A stretch of 64,000 bases of DNA from CAVZCK01 sp963773735. Lineage in GTDB: Bacteria > Pseudomonadota > Alphaproteobacteria > Rhizobiales > Rhodomicrobiaceae. Positions within the stretch are counted from its first letter, which is position 1; each line of letters opens with the position of its first letter. Shown in pieces: positions 26,427 through 35,770 of this stretch. A model generated the notes under the pieces. That model ran no database searches, was not told where the DNA came from, and worked only from the letters and a program-made list of their open reading frames with translations. A program made the translations under genes and the position numbers. The DNA is taken from assembly GCA_963773735.1 (NCBI GenBank), contig CAVZCK010000004.1, positions 279,659-343,658 on the forward strand. The letters are read 5' to 3'.

Positions 26427-26789
26427 ATGAAAAGCGCAGCTCCGACATTGCCTCAGCGGATGGCGGAAGATGAAATCCGCTGTGCTTGCGATGGATTGAG
26501 TGCTCCGGAGGCGCTTGGTGCGCTGCTGGAAATGGTGGCACAGATTCTTGCCGACCAGGATATAGTTCCGGATACTGAGGATTTTGAACGTTTCATGCTC
26601 ATGATTGAAAAATCGTTGCTGCCGCGTGTCGCACAGCTCCGGTGGGATGGGCTTGTTCCCGCGAGCTCCGCCCCCGAGCACCCCGCCGACGAAGGTTCCA
26701 TCTTGTCGGCGAAGAGCTCGACATCATCGGGCGTGAGTGACGCGCTCTCGCGCCGTCCGGTATCCAGAATTACACGCGCCGCCCGCTGA
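26427..26789 (+). CDS. Small hypothetical protein
   Basis: ATG 26427 is preceded by GGGGGGAG. The first ~70 residues (ALGALLEMVAQILADQDI, ERFMLMIEKSLLPRV) look like a real helical protein. The last ~50 are Ser/Arg-rich and overlap a methyltransferase-like remnant on the other strand, so the 3' part may not be native. Family not recognised. Confidence 0.4.
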   Translation: MKSAAPTLPQRMAEDEIRCACDGLSAPEALGALLEMVAQILADQDIVPDTEDFERFMLMIEKSLLPRVAQLRWDGLVPASSAPEHPADEGSILSAKSSTSSGVSDALSRRPVSRITRAAR

Positions 26790-27048
26790 GATCCGCCTTG
26801 CGCCAGATGAACCAGGCGTAGCCGGTCGCGGTATTGGCCTTCGGTTCCCAGCGTCCTTTCGCCATGCCGCAAGTATCGCCGCAGGCTTGCGCAAGGCACC
26901 GGGGAAGGCCGCTAAATGGACCAAGGTCGACGCCTATCTGGAGACAACGCCCGCCGCATGAGGCCGAAATGAGCTGGAAGACATGAGCCCTGCCCGCGAG
27001 ATCGGCGTGGGGCTTTTTTTGTGCCTGCGATTGAACGCAGATGGCCAA
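26690..27048 (-). pseudogene. Remnant resembling a phage-type SAM-dependent methyltransferase C-terminus
   Basis: On the minus strand MAKGRWEPKANTATGYAWFIW (first 20 residues: MAKGRWEPKANTATGYAWFI) resembles the 'ASTATGYAWFVW' end of phage-associated adenine-methyltransferase-like proteins that I recall from Hyphomicrobiales. A follow-on fragment (SGYRTARERVTHAR, DDVELFADK) is in other frames. No N-terminal catalytic half is visible. Limits approximate. Confidence 0.3.
26986..27020 (+). terminator. Probable terminator
   Basis: AGCCC-T-GCC and GGC-GT-GGGGCT arms around CGCGAGATC, followed by seven T. The gene it would end is unclear. Confidence 0.5.
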
Positions 27049-27128
27049 TTCTGGTGCCTATAAGGGCGACCGCCTTTGGCCCTTCTCTGCCCCTGGCGTG
27101 TGACCGCCGTCCACGGTGAGAGTGCGGT

Positions 27129-28682
27129 GATACCGTTGAAAAACCCGTTTGAGACCTTCGGCGAACCGTGATTCATTTTGGCGGAAGCGGCGGAGGGGGC
27201 TCTACGATGATGGGGCGGCAAACGACGGATCAACGGGCGTTGTTCTACGAATTCGATCTTGATGAACGGGTGCCGGCGGGTCATCTGCTCCGGCGTATCA
27301 ATGTTTTCACGATCGCTGCGCTCTCCGATCTCCATAAAGAGCTCGAAGCCTTTTATTCCCACACCGGTCGCCCCTCGATTGATCCGGAGCTCCTGATCCG
27401 GATGCTGATCATTGGGTATTGCTATGGCATCCGATCCGAGCGGCGACTATGCGAGGAAGTTGCGCTGAATCTGGCCTATCGCTGGTTCTGCAGGCTAGAT
27501 CTCGACGATGGCGTCCCGGATCATTCGACATTTTCCAAGAACCGCCATGGCCGCTTTCGTGAGAGCGATGTGCTGCGTCATGTGTTCGAGCGCGTCGTCG
27601 GCCTTTGCATTGCTGAAGGCCTGGTCAAGGGTGAGGCTTTTGCCGTCGATGCCAGTTTCATCCAGGCTGATGCCAGCCGCTACCATAAACAGGCGCCCGA
27701 GACGATCGACTGGAGCCAAATCGAAAGGCCGACGCGGGCCGTGCGGGAATATCTCGACGCGCTGGATGAAGCCGGTGGCTTGGCGCCGGGACGCAGGCCG
27801 CCGAAGATGATCTCGCCCTCCGATCCTGCGTCGGCCTGGACGTCCAAGGCCCATAAGCGCGCCCAATTCGGATACGGCCTCAATTATCTCATCGATACAG
27901 AGCATGCCGTGATCGTCGATGTGGAGGCTACGCCCGCGCGCATCTATGATGAGGTCGCAGCGACCAAGACCATGATCGAGCGGACCGAGGCGTCCTTCGG
28001 GCTCAAGCCGGATCGGCTCGCCGCCGACACCGCCTACGGAACCGGAAAGTTCCTTGGCTGGCTGGTGGATGAGCAAAAGATCGACCCGCATATTCCGGTC
28101 TGGGACCGCTCGCAGCGGGAGGACGGCACGTTCTCCAGAGATGACTTCGCTTATGATGCCGAAAAAGATCTTTATACCTGTCCAAACGGCAAGCTCCTGA
28201 GAACGACCGGCACCCTGCACTCCGACAACACATACCGCTACGTCTCGATAAAAGCGGATTGCGACATCTGCCCGTTGAAGTCGAAATGCTGTCCGAAACA
28301 GCCGCAACGCCGCGTTCTGCGCGATCCGAACGAGGCAGCGCGAGACTATGCCCGTTCGCTCGCCGGCACACCGGAGTTCGAGCAGTCAGCAAATGAAAGG
28401 AAGAAAGTCGAGATGCGCTTCGGGCATCTCAAAACCCGCCACGGCTTCGACCGGTTGCGGTTACGCGGATTATCGGGCGCCAGCGACGAGTTCCACCTTG
28501 CCGCGATCGCACAGAATTTAAAGAAGATGGCCCTTCGGCTGATGAGCCTGCCCGTTCAAGCCGCCGCCTGCGCGGCGATGTGAAAAGGACAAAGCACGCG
28601 GGACGCTGATAAACAGATGCAGCCATCTCGAAAGCATGAAAGGGCCGGTGCCCGTTTCATTGACGCGTTTTTCAACGGTATC
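27129..28682 (+). mobile_element. Complete IS1182-family insertion sequence (1554 bp)
   Basis: The ends are 20-bp inverted repeats, GATACCGTTGAAAAACCCGT on the left and GATACCGTTGAAAAACGCGT as reverse complement on the right (19 of 20 match). The 4-base duplication CGGT flanks both ends (27125-27128 and 28683-28686). One intact transposase gene fills the element, so it may still be mobile. Confidence 0.9.
27207..28583 (+). CDS. IS1182-family transposase
   Basis: 458 residues from ATG 27207 behind GGAGGGGG. N-terminal domain (FYEFDLDERVPAGHLLRRI, HTGRPSIDPELLIRMLIIGY, RWFCRLDLDDGVPDHSTF) and DDE catalytic domain with AVDASFIQADAS (first Asp), LAADTAYGTGKF (second Asp) and RKKVEMRFGHLKTRHGFDR (Glu). 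A cysteine-rich insert (CDICPLKSKCC) is typical of the family. No frame damage. Confidence 0.95.
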   Translation: MMGRQTTDQRALFYEFDLDERVPAGHLLRRINVFTIAALSDLHKELEAFYSHTGRPSIDPELLIRMLIIGYCYGIRSERRLCEEVALNLAYRWFCRLDLDDGVPDHSTFSKNRHGRFRESDVLRHVFERVVGLCIAEGLVKGEAFAVDASFIQADASRYHKQAPETIDWSQIERPTRAVREYLDALDEAGGLAPGRRPPKMISPSDPASAWTSKAHKRAQFGYGLNYLIDTEHAVIVDVEATPARIYDEVAATKTMIERTEASFGLKPDRLAADTAYGTGKFLGWLVDEQKIDPHIPVWDRSQREDGTFSRDDFAYDAEKDLYTCPNGKLLRTTGTLHSDNTYRYVSIKADCDICPLKSKCCPKQPQRRVLRDPNEAARDYARSLAGTPEFEQSANERKKVEMRFGHLKTRHGFDRLRLRGLSGASDEFHLAAIAQNLKKMALRLMSLPVQAAACAAM

Positions 28683-28775
28683 CGGTGTCTTTCACCGTCA
28701 AAGCCGAGCACTCCCGACGAAGAGGTAGGGCCAAATATCGGTCATCAGCCAAATGTCGTTTCTTGATCATTGCGC

Positions 28776-28805
28776 ACAAAAAGAAAGACCGCCTCGCGGC
28801 GGTCT
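28776..28805 (-). terminator. Rho-independent terminator of the phasin-like gene
   Basis: On the minus strand, AGACCGCC / GGCGGTCT with a 4-base loop, followed by TTTCTTTTTG. It lies 25 bases after the stop of the gene at 28831. Confidence 0.85.
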
Positions 28806-28830
28806 CTCCAAATCCTATCAGCCGTTTTGA

Positions 28831-29430
28831 TCAGGCGGCTCGCTTGAGCGCATCCCTCGCTGCCTGATTGGCATGATCGAAGGCAGCGCGCGTTTCCGTC
28901 AGGGCAGCCATAAGTGCGGACCATGACTGAGCCCCTGCTTGGTTCAGCTTCTGGAGTTTCTCCTCCGCCGCGGCGGCATCGGTGTTCATGCGCTTCACGA
29001 CCGCGTCGATTTCGCCCCGACGTTCGGCTGCGAATTCTTTGGCGGACTTGCCAAGCTTGTCGGCCGCTTCGCGCCATGCTTTCAGTTGGGCGGCGGATTG
29101 AAGCTTGAAAGTGGCCTGCTGTTCCTCGATTTTCTTGCCGAAGCTCTCGACGTATTTTTTGACTTCCGCCTCGAAGACATTCCACTCAGACTCTAATTTT
29201 GTCTTTGCGCTGGTCCAAGCCGCCTCGTTAGCTTCCGACTGCTTGTTGACGGTGTCGCGGAAGTCATCACGCTTCTTGTGCAGGTCAGCGAGAGCTTTGT
29301 TGGCCTTATCGCGGGCATCAGCTTGCACCCCACTGACTTTGTCTTCAAGCGATGTCAGTACGGCGTCCATTTCATCGAGCCGCCCTTTGGCCCAAATTAC
29401 AAAGAAGTGGCTACTGTTTTGCGTATGCAT
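28831..29430 (-). CDS. Phasin-like / amphipathic helical protein
   Basis: 199 residues, almost entirely helix-forming and charged (KKRDDFRDTVNKQSEANEA, KKYVESFGKKIEEQQATFKL), starting MHTQNSSHFFVIWAKGRLDEM after GGAGATGAG. Ala/Lys/Glu-rich coiled-coil periodicity resembles phasins, which coat polyhydroxyalkanoate granules, or apolipoprotein-like proteins. No membrane segment or signal peptide. Functional call is tentative. Confidence 0.55.
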   Translation of the reverse strand: MHTQNSSHFFVIWAKGRLDEMDAVLTSLEDKVSGVQADARDKANKALADLHKKRDDFRDTVNKQSEANEAAWTSAKTKLESEWNVFEAEVKKYVESFGKKIEEQQATFKLQSAAQLKAWREAADKLGKSAKEFAAERRGEIDAVVKRMNTDAAAAEEKLQKLNQAGAQSWSALMAALTETRAAFDHANQAARDALKRAA

Positions 29431-30022
29431 TTGCTCATCTCCATTAGGTTTGCAGAATTAAACAGAATAGGTGGAAGGCTCAAAACGCGCGCTGCAAGCA
29501 GCGTAGGAACGTGCAGAATGCTGATGCCGACGGCACCCGCGATCCGAGCCAACATCAACAATTAAGCGCGATTTTTGCCTACAGACGGCACTAGGTTGCC
29601 AATTTGTGGAAGCAACTATTTCCGCAGATTGCCGTTTTTGCCAGTTCTTTTTTGGGCAATTCTTAGCACAAAAATTGCGCTTGTCCTGTGCATTACTTGG
29701 GAGCGCCGGACGTAAAGAACAAGTGCAGGTCGAGAAATGAACCCTTGAACTCTTTTTTGCCGTCCGGCGTGATTGGGGCCGTGAGAGCGTTGCGCCGCCG
29801 ACGAGGTGATCGAGTAGGGCGGTTTGCTGAATGACCGCTTGGGGTCATTTTGCTCGTGACGGCCGACGGCGCGCCACGGCGAGAAAGAGGCGAAACTCTC
29901 CGGCGCCTGGCCCGGTCGGCGACGGAGAGAGTGGAGTGAGGAGCCGTCATCGCCCGCTCGCGATAGGGGGCCGGACTTGGCCCGAAGCGGCAATAACGCC
30001 GCCCGCCAAGGCCGGTCGCCGA
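29431..30022. other. Non-coding gap with repeat-like debris
   Basis: About 590 bases. A stretch near 29760-29860, containing AATGACCGCTTGGGGTCATT (hairpin-like), resembles dispersed intergenic repeats of this bacterial group. A minus-strand tail ending FKGSFLDLHLFFTSGAPK could be a gene remnant. No complete gene is seen. Confidence 0.4.
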
Positions 30023-30672
30023 TCAGGGATAGAGGTGGGTCTTCTCCCAGGGCTGTCCTGGGTCGTCGCGCCGGAACACCAGCCGGTCGTGCAGGCGGAA
30101 CGGACGGTCGTGCCAGAATTCGATCTCGACCGGGGTGAGCCGGAAGCCCGACCAATGAGGCGGGCGGGGGATCTCGCCGATGACATATTGCGCGGCGTAG
30201 CGGGCGACGGCCTTTTCGAGAGCGAAACGGCTCTCCAGCGGCCGCGATTGCTGGGACGCCCAGGCACCCAGCCGGCTGCCGCGCGGCCGCGTGGCGAAAT
30301 AGTCGTCCGCCTCCTCGGCGCTGACCTGCGCGACCGTCGCCGCGCACGCGGACCTGCCGGCGCAAGACTCTTCCAGTGGAAGCAGAGCGCCGCCTTGCCG
30401 GCCGAGAGCAGTTCCCGCCCCTTGGCGCTCTCCAGATTGGTGTAAAACACGAAGCCGTGCCGGGGCCACCCGGACCCTTTGAGCAGCACCATCCGGACGT
30501 TCGGCAGGCCCGACTCATCGACCGTGGCAAGCGCCATCGCATTCGGATCGTTCGGCTCTTTCGCCTCGGCATCCTTCATCCAGGCCGCGAAAAGCACGAA
30601 AGGTTCGTCCTCGCCAGAGAAATCCGGCGTCGTCTGGGTGTCTTCATAGCTGCTTTCGTGATGATTTGGCAT
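30023..30672 (-). pseudogene. pdxH: Pyridoxamine 5'-phosphate oxidase, two frameshifts
   Basis: FMN enzyme making pyridoxal phosphate, the last step of vitamin B6 synthesis and salvage. N-terminal part from 30672: NAMALATVDESGLPNVRMVL, KGSGWPRHGFVFYTNLES, ALCFHWKSL. The middle LRRQVRVRG lies in a second frame. The rest (TVAQVSAEEADDYFATRPR, QSRPLESRF, EIEFWHDRPFRLHDR, end WEKTHLYP) is in a third. Both steps are one extra base, near 30360 and 30340. All FMN- and PLP-site segments are otherwise conserved over about 215 codons, so a consensus error is plausible. Confidence 0.9.
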
Positions 30673-30891
30673 TGGCGGCGGCCATCTGATCGATATCGAA
30701 GAAGATAGTGTCGCCTCATCTTAATGTCTCCTTAATCCTTGGATTATGCTGCAATTCTCGCTCGATACGGAAAAAGCTGCGCTGAGCGACAATAAAGGGA
30801 GCTCTGCGGTGCCGCTCGCCGCAGAGTATACGGCTGGACGCCACACGTCTTTTGTGTAGGATGCCCGCAATCCTAGCCGTTGGAGGAACGG

Positions 30892-31719
30892 GTGACCGAA
30901 CATGGGCAGCTGATGAGCGGCAAGCGGGGCCTGATCATGGGCGTCGCCAACAACCGGTCCATCGCCTGGGGCATCGCCAAGAGCGCCGCCGCGCACGGCG
31001 CCACGCTCGCCTTCACCTATCAGGGCGACGCCCTCAAAAAGCGTGTCGAGCCGCTCGCCGCCGAGATCGGTTCCCAATTCGTTCTCCCCTGCGATGTCAC
31101 GGACAGCGGCTCGGTCGATGCGGTCTTCGACGCACTGCGGCAGAAATGGGGGACGCTCGACTTCGTCGTCCATGCCATCGCCTATTCCGACAAGGCCGAG
31201 CTCGACGGGCGCTATGTCGAGACCAGCCAGGAAAATTTCGGCAAGACGCTGCTGGTTTCCTGCTATTCCTTCACCGCGATCGCCCAGCGCGCCGAAAAGA
31301 TGATGCCGGATGGCGGCTCGCTCTTGACGCTGACCTATTACGGCGCCGAAAAGGTCATGCCGCATTACAATGTCATGGGCGTCGCCAAAGCCGCCCTCGA
31401 AGCCAGCGTGCGCTACCTCGCGGCCGATCTCGGCAAGCAGGGCATCCGCGTCAACGCGATTTCCGCCGGTCCGATCAAGACGCTGGCGGCATCGGGGATC
31501 AGCGATTTTCGCTATATCTTAAAATGGAATGAGTATAATTCCCCGATGCGCCGGACGGTTTCGATAGAGGATGTCGGCGGCGCCGGGCTTTATCTGCTTT
31601 CCGACTTGAGCCGGAGCGTCACCGGCGAGGTGCATCATGTCGATGCCGGCTATCACGTCGTGGGGATGAAGGCCGAGGACGCACCCGACATTTCCGTGGC
31701 GATGAAGAACGGAGAGTAA
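30892..31719 (+). CDS. fabI: Enoyl-[acyl-carrier-protein] reductase (NADH)
   Basis: Final reduction of each fatty-acid elongation cycle. 275 residues from GTG 30892 after GGAGGA (ATG 30913 is the alternative). SDR fold with the FabI-type cofactor loop GLIMGVANNRSIAWGIAK, HAIAYSDKAEL, TYYGAEKVMPHYNVMGVAKA (catalytic Tyr-x6-Lys) and the substrate loop ISDFRYIL. It is the triclosan/isoniazid-type target enzyme. Gene intact; a membrane protein gene follows after 6 bases. Confidence 0.95.
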   Translation: MTEHGQLMSGKRGLIMGVANNRSIAWGIAKSAAAHGATLAFTYQGDALKKRVEPLAAEIGSQFVLPCDVTDSGSVDAVFDALRQKWGTLDFVVHAIAYSDKAELDGRYVETSQENFGKTLLVSCYSFTAIAQRAEKMMPDGGSLLTLTYYGAEKVMPHYNVMGVAKAALEASVRYLAADLGKQGIRVNAISAGPIKTLAASGISDFRYILKWNEYNSPMRRTVSIEDVGGAGLYLLSDLSRSVTGEVHHVDAGYHVVGMKAEDAPDISVAMKNGE

Positions 31720-31725
31720 CGCGAA

Positions 31726-32496
31726 ATGCATCCCATGAGGCTGATCACCTATGCCGTCCTGACAAGCGTGGCCAGTCTCGTGGCCATGGGCGGCATCGGC
31801 TTCTACATCGGCTATTCGGCCGGGCGCGGCGACCTAGCAGAGCTGAAGACGCTGATCGCCGCCGGCGGTTCGCCGGAGAATGCGAAGGTCGTTGCCGAGC
31901 TGCTCAAGAAGCAAAGCGCCGAGCCGGCTGCCGCCCCGCCTCCCGCCAAGGAGGTCGACCTCAATCCGGTTCTCAACGAAATCCGCAGCATGAGCGCGCA
32001 AATCGGCAAGCTGGAACAGAAGACGGTCAACGAGCCGAAGGTCGTCGAAAAGGTAAGGGACGATCCCGCTGTCAAGCAGGAACTCGGCTCGGTCAAGCAG
32101 CTTCTTCTCGAAGCCAACAATCAATATCAGGCCTGCAAGCAGAATCTGACGGTGCTGCAGACCAGATTTGATGAGCTGAAAACCTCGAACTCCACCAGGG
32201 TTGCGCTGACGACGACCGAAACGCCGACGGCGCGCGAGGGCGGATCGGTGGTTCTGTTCGATAACGTGCTGCTGAAGCGGGACCAGAACAAGCTCTATAA
32301 CGACGTCGATGTCTCGCTCAGCCTGCAGTCGATTGCCTCGCGCTCAGTGAAGGTCGCGGTCAATCAGCAGACGGTTGGGCTCTCATTCGGCGAGCGGAAG
32401 ATCTTTCAGCATGGCGACGTCACTTGCGAGCTGGTGCTGATGGAAACCGACCTGGAGGGTGGAAAGGCCCGGTTCAGCATCGCCTGCAAGCGGTAG
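31726..32496 (+). CDS. Membrane-anchored coiled-coil protein, unknown function
   Basis: 256 residues. One N-terminal transmembrane helix (VLTSVASLVAMGGIGFYIGY), a Pro/Ala linker, a predicted coiled coil (about residues 85-165), then a periplasmic beta-rich domain (VVLFDNVLLKRDQNKLYNDV, VAVNQQTVGLSFGE) with a possible disulfide (TCELV, IACKR). Start ATG 31726 lies 6 bases after fabI, so probably co-transcribed. Family not recognised. Confidence 0.6.
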   Translation: MHPMRLITYAVLTSVASLVAMGGIGFYIGYSAGRGDLAELKTLIAAGGSPENAKVVAELLKKQSAEPAAAPPPAKEVDLNPVLNEIRSMSAQIGKLEQKTVNEPKVVEKVRDDPAVKQELGSVKQLLLEANNQYQACKQNLTVLQTRFDELKTSNSTRVALTTTETPTAREGGSVVLFDNVLLKRDQNKLYNDVDVSLSLQSIASRSVKVAVNQQTVGLSFGERKIFQHGDVTCELVLMETDLEGGKARFSIACKR

Positions 32497-32507
32497 CTTG
32501 AGGGCCA

Positions 32508-33071
32508 ATGCCGCTGATCTACTTCATCCGCCACGGTCAGACGGACTGGAACGCCGAGCGCCGGATACAGGGCCATCTCGATGCGCCGCTGAACGATACG
32601 GGGCGCGGCCAGGCAGCGTGGAACGGCCGCGTGCTTGCCGGCGTGATCGGCGATCCGAACGCGTTCGAATACGTCTCCAGCCCGCTCATCCGCGCCAGCG
32701 AGACGATGGAGATCGTCCGCCGCGCGCTGCGCCTCGATCCCACCGGCTATCGCACCGATCTGCGCTTGCGCGAATTCAACCTCGGAGACTGGCAGGGCCT
32801 GCGCTCCCCCGACATCGACCGCGACTTTCCGGATCTGATCGCGCAAAGAGAGGCCGAGCCTTGGACTTTCCGCCCTCCCGGCGAGGGCGCGGAGAGCTAC
32901 GCAATGCTTTCCGTTCGCGTGCTGGATTGGCTGGCGGGCGCCCGCCGCGACACGGTGGTCACCGCGCATGGCGGCGTCATGCGGTGCCTGCACGCCCATT
33001 TTGCGCCGATGGATTTCGCGCTGGTGCCGCGAGCTCGAAGCCCCGCAGGACAAGCTACTGCGGATCGCTGA
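32508..33071 (+). CDS. Histidine phosphatase (phosphoglycerate-mutase-like), C-terminus frameshifted
   Basis: Broad-specificity phosphatase. Catalytic His in YFIRHGQTDWN, the proton donor region LREFNLGDWQG and the second His in VVTAHGGVMRCL are all in frame. One extra base near 33030 replaces the native end (DKLLRIADGALSWL, stop 33091-33093) with a short alternative tail ending at 33071. The catalytic core is complete, so activity may persist. Substrate unknown. Confidence 0.85.
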   Translation: MPLIYFIRHGQTDWNAERRIQGHLDAPLNDTGRGQAAWNGRVLAGVIGDPNAFEYVSSPLIRASETMEIVRRALRLDPTGYRTDLRLREFNLGDWQGLRSPDIDRDFPDLIAQREAEPWTFRPPGEGAESYAMLSVRVLDWLAGARRDTVVTAHGGVMRCLHAHFAPMDFALVPRARSPAGQATADR

Positions 33072-33114
33072 CGGCGCGCTGAGCTGGCTTTGATTTCCGC
33101 TTGCCGCACAAATA

Positions 33115-33141
33115 CGGCAAGGCCGCCGATCAGCCTTGCCG
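33115..33141. terminator. Bidirectional hairpin between convergent genes
   Basis: Perfect 9-bp arms CGGCAAGGC and GCCTTGCCG with a 9-base loop, placed between the phosphatase and the minus-strand gene ending at 33160. There is no long T-run, so termination is inferred from position. Confidence 0.5.
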
Positions 33142-33159
33142 CTTGCCCGCCAGCGCGGC

Positions 33160-33564
33160 TCAGCACTTGCGGAAATAGCGGTAGGTGTCCGGCGCGCGCA
33201 TCCATTTGAAATCGACGGTCAACCCGCCATGCGAGCTGATCCAGCCTTTGATATAGCCGGGATATAGCTGCCGGAGCAGCTGCGTCATGTCCTCCTGCTT
33301 GGCCAGATGAAAGCCGAATGACGCATTCGGCGTGACGCAGATCTTGCTTCGCGGGATATGGCCCAAGAGGACCGTGCAGGCGGACTGGCACGGGCCGACG
33401 ACCCGCACGCTGACGCCGCGCGCCGCGAGTGCGGACCAGCGTGCATTATAGGCGGCGACCGATCCGCCATGATTGTCATAGACATCGATCGTCTCGGCAG
33501 CCGCGCGCATGGGCAGAGGTGCGAGGGCGAGGAGTGTGGTTATGATCATAATCGACGTCTTCAT
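33160..33564 (-). CDS. Small periplasmic ClpP/crotonase-like protein
   Basis: 134 residues with signal peptide (IMIITTLLALAPLPMRAAA). GPCQSACTVLLGH carries a candidate nucleophilic Ser in a Cys-x-Ser-x-Cys setting, and NASFGFHLA a candidate His, as in small ClpP-like secreted proteins of this order. The fold call is by motif only; substrate and activity are unknown. Confidence 0.5.
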   Translation of the reverse strand: MKTSIMIITTLLALAPLPMRAAAETIDVYDNHGGSVAAYNARWSALAARGVSVRVVGPCQSACTVLLGHIPRSKICVTPNASFGFHLAKQEDMTQLLRQLYPGYIKGWISSHGGLTVDFKWMRAPDTYRYFRKC

Positions 33565-33758
33565 GACTTAATCCCCATCGTTGCGTTCCCACAAAAATAC
33601 GGCCCCGAAGAGCAGGCTCGGGAATAATACCAAAGCTTTAGCGGAGCCAAAGTCACTTGTCGTTGTGGGAGCGATGGTCGGGATTTTCCGATAGCCCGGC
33701 CTCATCCGGTCGGGTGACAGGCGGGTAAAATTTTCGTGTGCCGCCTGCCGCATCAGCT

Positions 33759-35015
33759 TCAGAAGTCACCCCGGCTCCCGGCCCGCGATCTGCGTCCGAG
33801 GAGACGCAGGGGGGGAGACCGCGCCCATACCGCTGGCTTATCAACTTGCTCAGGGTAACGGATTGGGGTCCTCGGGGCTCGTTGCGCTCGCCCGAGGCGA
33901 CCGCGGATAGCCTTTCGGGAGCCTGCCCCGAGCGGAGCGCGGCGACGAGCCGGGTCCGGGGCAGGACGATAAAGGCCGCGATGACGAAAAGGACCTCCAT
34001 CTCGCGCCCAATTCACCGGCTTTGCCGGTGGCGGCGGCTCGTTATGCGGGCGCTTGGGCGTCGGGCCGTCGGAAAAGCTGTTGAACACCAGATCCGGCGC
34101 AAAAGTATTGTGCTGCGAGGGCGTCAGGCGCCCGGCCCATAGGTCGGTGGCAACGGCGTGGTCGAACGTCATGATGTTCTCCTCGCGCCAGCCTTTCGCG
34201 CCTTTTTCGCGCACGGCGATGCGCGAGGCGTCGTTGTTGAACTCGGTGATATACATCGAGCGCAGCACGGCGAATGGCCCGCCGGTGATGGGACGGTCGA
34301 ACGCGACATCGAGCGCCATCTTATTGGTGTCCACCTGCACCATCTTCACCGTCGCCGAACCGCCCTTCTCGAAGCTGAGCGTAAACGTCCGCGAGGCGGG
34401 ATCGAAAGCGACTTCCTTGAGGTTGACGACCGGACGGCCCTCATATTCGACCGGACCGACCAGGAAGGAGGAGCCATAGCCGGTGTTGCGGAAGCCTTGG
34501 GGCGACAGCGGCCGTGGCCGCCAATAGCCGTCCTGCGGATAGAGCACCAGCACTTCCTCCGAGCCGTCGGTGCGCAGCAGCCAGACCTGCAAGAGATGAA
34601 TGCCCGTCTCGACCCGGTCGCCGATGCGCACGGTGGCGCGCGAGGGGCGCCAGAAGGTGGGGAAGGTGTAGCCGATGACCCAGAGATCGTTGCCGTCGAG
34701 CAGGGTGACCTTGCGGGGCGGCGCCGGCGCCTTGTAGCCCGGCTCGGGGATGGTGTCGCATGCGGTCCAATCCGCCTCGAAATTGCCCCGCATTCCAGGG
34801 GTCAGATAGACCGGATGAGCGGCCTCGATGCGGAAGCTGCGAACCTTGTCGTTCGTAAAGGAGAGGGAGACATTGTCCTTTTCCGCGCAAAGCACCGGCT
34901 CGCTTTCGTTCTTCACCTCCACGGCGAGCCCCTCGAGCGAGGCGCTGAAGGCCGGTGCGCACCCAGCCGCCGCGAAGCTGAGGAGGCCGAAGAAGAGTGC
35001 TGAAGCAAAGCGCAT
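33759..35015 (-). CDS. Secreted hypothetical protein, probable lipoprotein
   Basis: Start at 35015 with a leader LFFGLLSFAAAGCAPAF whose Cys could be lipidated, although the lipobox is weak. The next ~330 residues are beta-rich (NVSLSFTNDKVRSFRIEAA, VTLLDGNDLWVIGYTF, WRPRPLSPQGFRNTGYGSS, ITEFNNDASRIAVRE) and unfamiliar to me. The last ~85 codons run into repeat-like DNA (33830-33960), are Arg/Pro-rich and probably not native; a lost stop or frameshift near 34030 is likely. Confidence 0.5.
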   Translation of the reverse strand: MRFASALFFGLLSFAAAGCAPAFSASLEGLAVEVKNESEPVLCAEKDNVSLSFTNDKVRSFRIEAAHPVYLTPGMRGNFEADWTACDTIPEPGYKAPAPPRKVTLLDGNDLWVIGYTFPTFWRPSRATVRIGDRVETGIHLLQVWLLRTDGSEEVLVLYPQDGYWRPRPLSPQGFRNTGYGSSFLVGPVEYEGRPVVNLKEVAFDPASRTFTLSFEKGGSATVKMVQVDTNKMALDVAFDRPITGGPFAVLRSMYITEFNNDASRIAVREKGAKGWREENIMTFDHAVATDLWAGRLTPSQHNTFAPDLVFNSFSDGPTPKRPHNEPPPPAKPVNWARDGGPFRHRGLYRPAPDPARRRAPLGAGSRKAIRGRLGRAQRAPRTPIRYPEQVDKPAVWARSPPLRLLGRRSRAGSRGDF

Positions 35016-35099
35016 GGAGAACACCGTGAAGAGACAAGAGCCTGATACCGCGCAGGATGTACCGGATAGAGCGTTCTGGGTTGAGGGGCAATCGAATTT

Positions 35100-35607
35100 G
35101 TCCGGCTGCCGCTGGCCAGGACGCAATTCCGCCCGGCGACGCCGATGCGGCAACGCCGCGGCCGGAGGCAACTGACGGTGCGGACATGGTTCCACGCAGT
35201 CCAGCTGCGAAGGAAGTCCGCCCATCGCCGGGCGCCGTCGGCGCTTCCGGGTCGAGAACCGCAAGAGCATTGTTGCGCGGAACGTTGAACGCCGCCGTCA
35301 CAAAAAAGCAGCCGATCAGGTAGATCCCCGCGCCGGCGAGCAGAAACGAGGCGTTCGCTCCATCCCATATCGAAAGCGCGCGCACCGCCAAGAGGGCACT
35401 GGCCATCGCCGTCCCGAGAAACACGATCATGAAAAGCGGATTGATCACGGTGATATTGATCGCCTGCATCGCGCCTATCCCCTGCTCCGCGGGGAGGCGG
35501 GCCAGCGCTCTCATGAGAAAATTGGAAAACGCGAAAAACGTGCCTGCCATGACGCCAGAACCGAGTGCGGCAAAAAAGGCCAGGATGGCGAATGCGCCTT
35601 CGAGCAT
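35100..35607 (-). pseudogene. DUF1772-type small membrane protein, frameshifted
   Basis: From ATG 35607: helices FAILAFFAALGSGVMAGTFF and LFMIVFLGTAMASALLAV, then FLLAGAGIYLIGCFFVTAAF with NVPRNNAL, as in DUF1772 (anthrone-oxygenase-like) proteins. The typical end WADFLRSWTAWNHVRT lies in another frame after about 35230. The 3' limit is uncertain because no frame provides a clear stop. Confidence 0.65.
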
Positions 35608-35770
35608 GGAGGTTCCCGTTCTCAGGCTGGATGGCTCGATCCTGTACCGCCATAAAGCCATTTGCAGCCGAAAGCGACGTTCAATTCATTTCCTTCGGGA
35701 CGCAGCGTCTTGGCAATACGGCTCGTCGGGCGCGCTTGCGCTTCCTCCCGCCCCCCCATAAAACCGCCCC

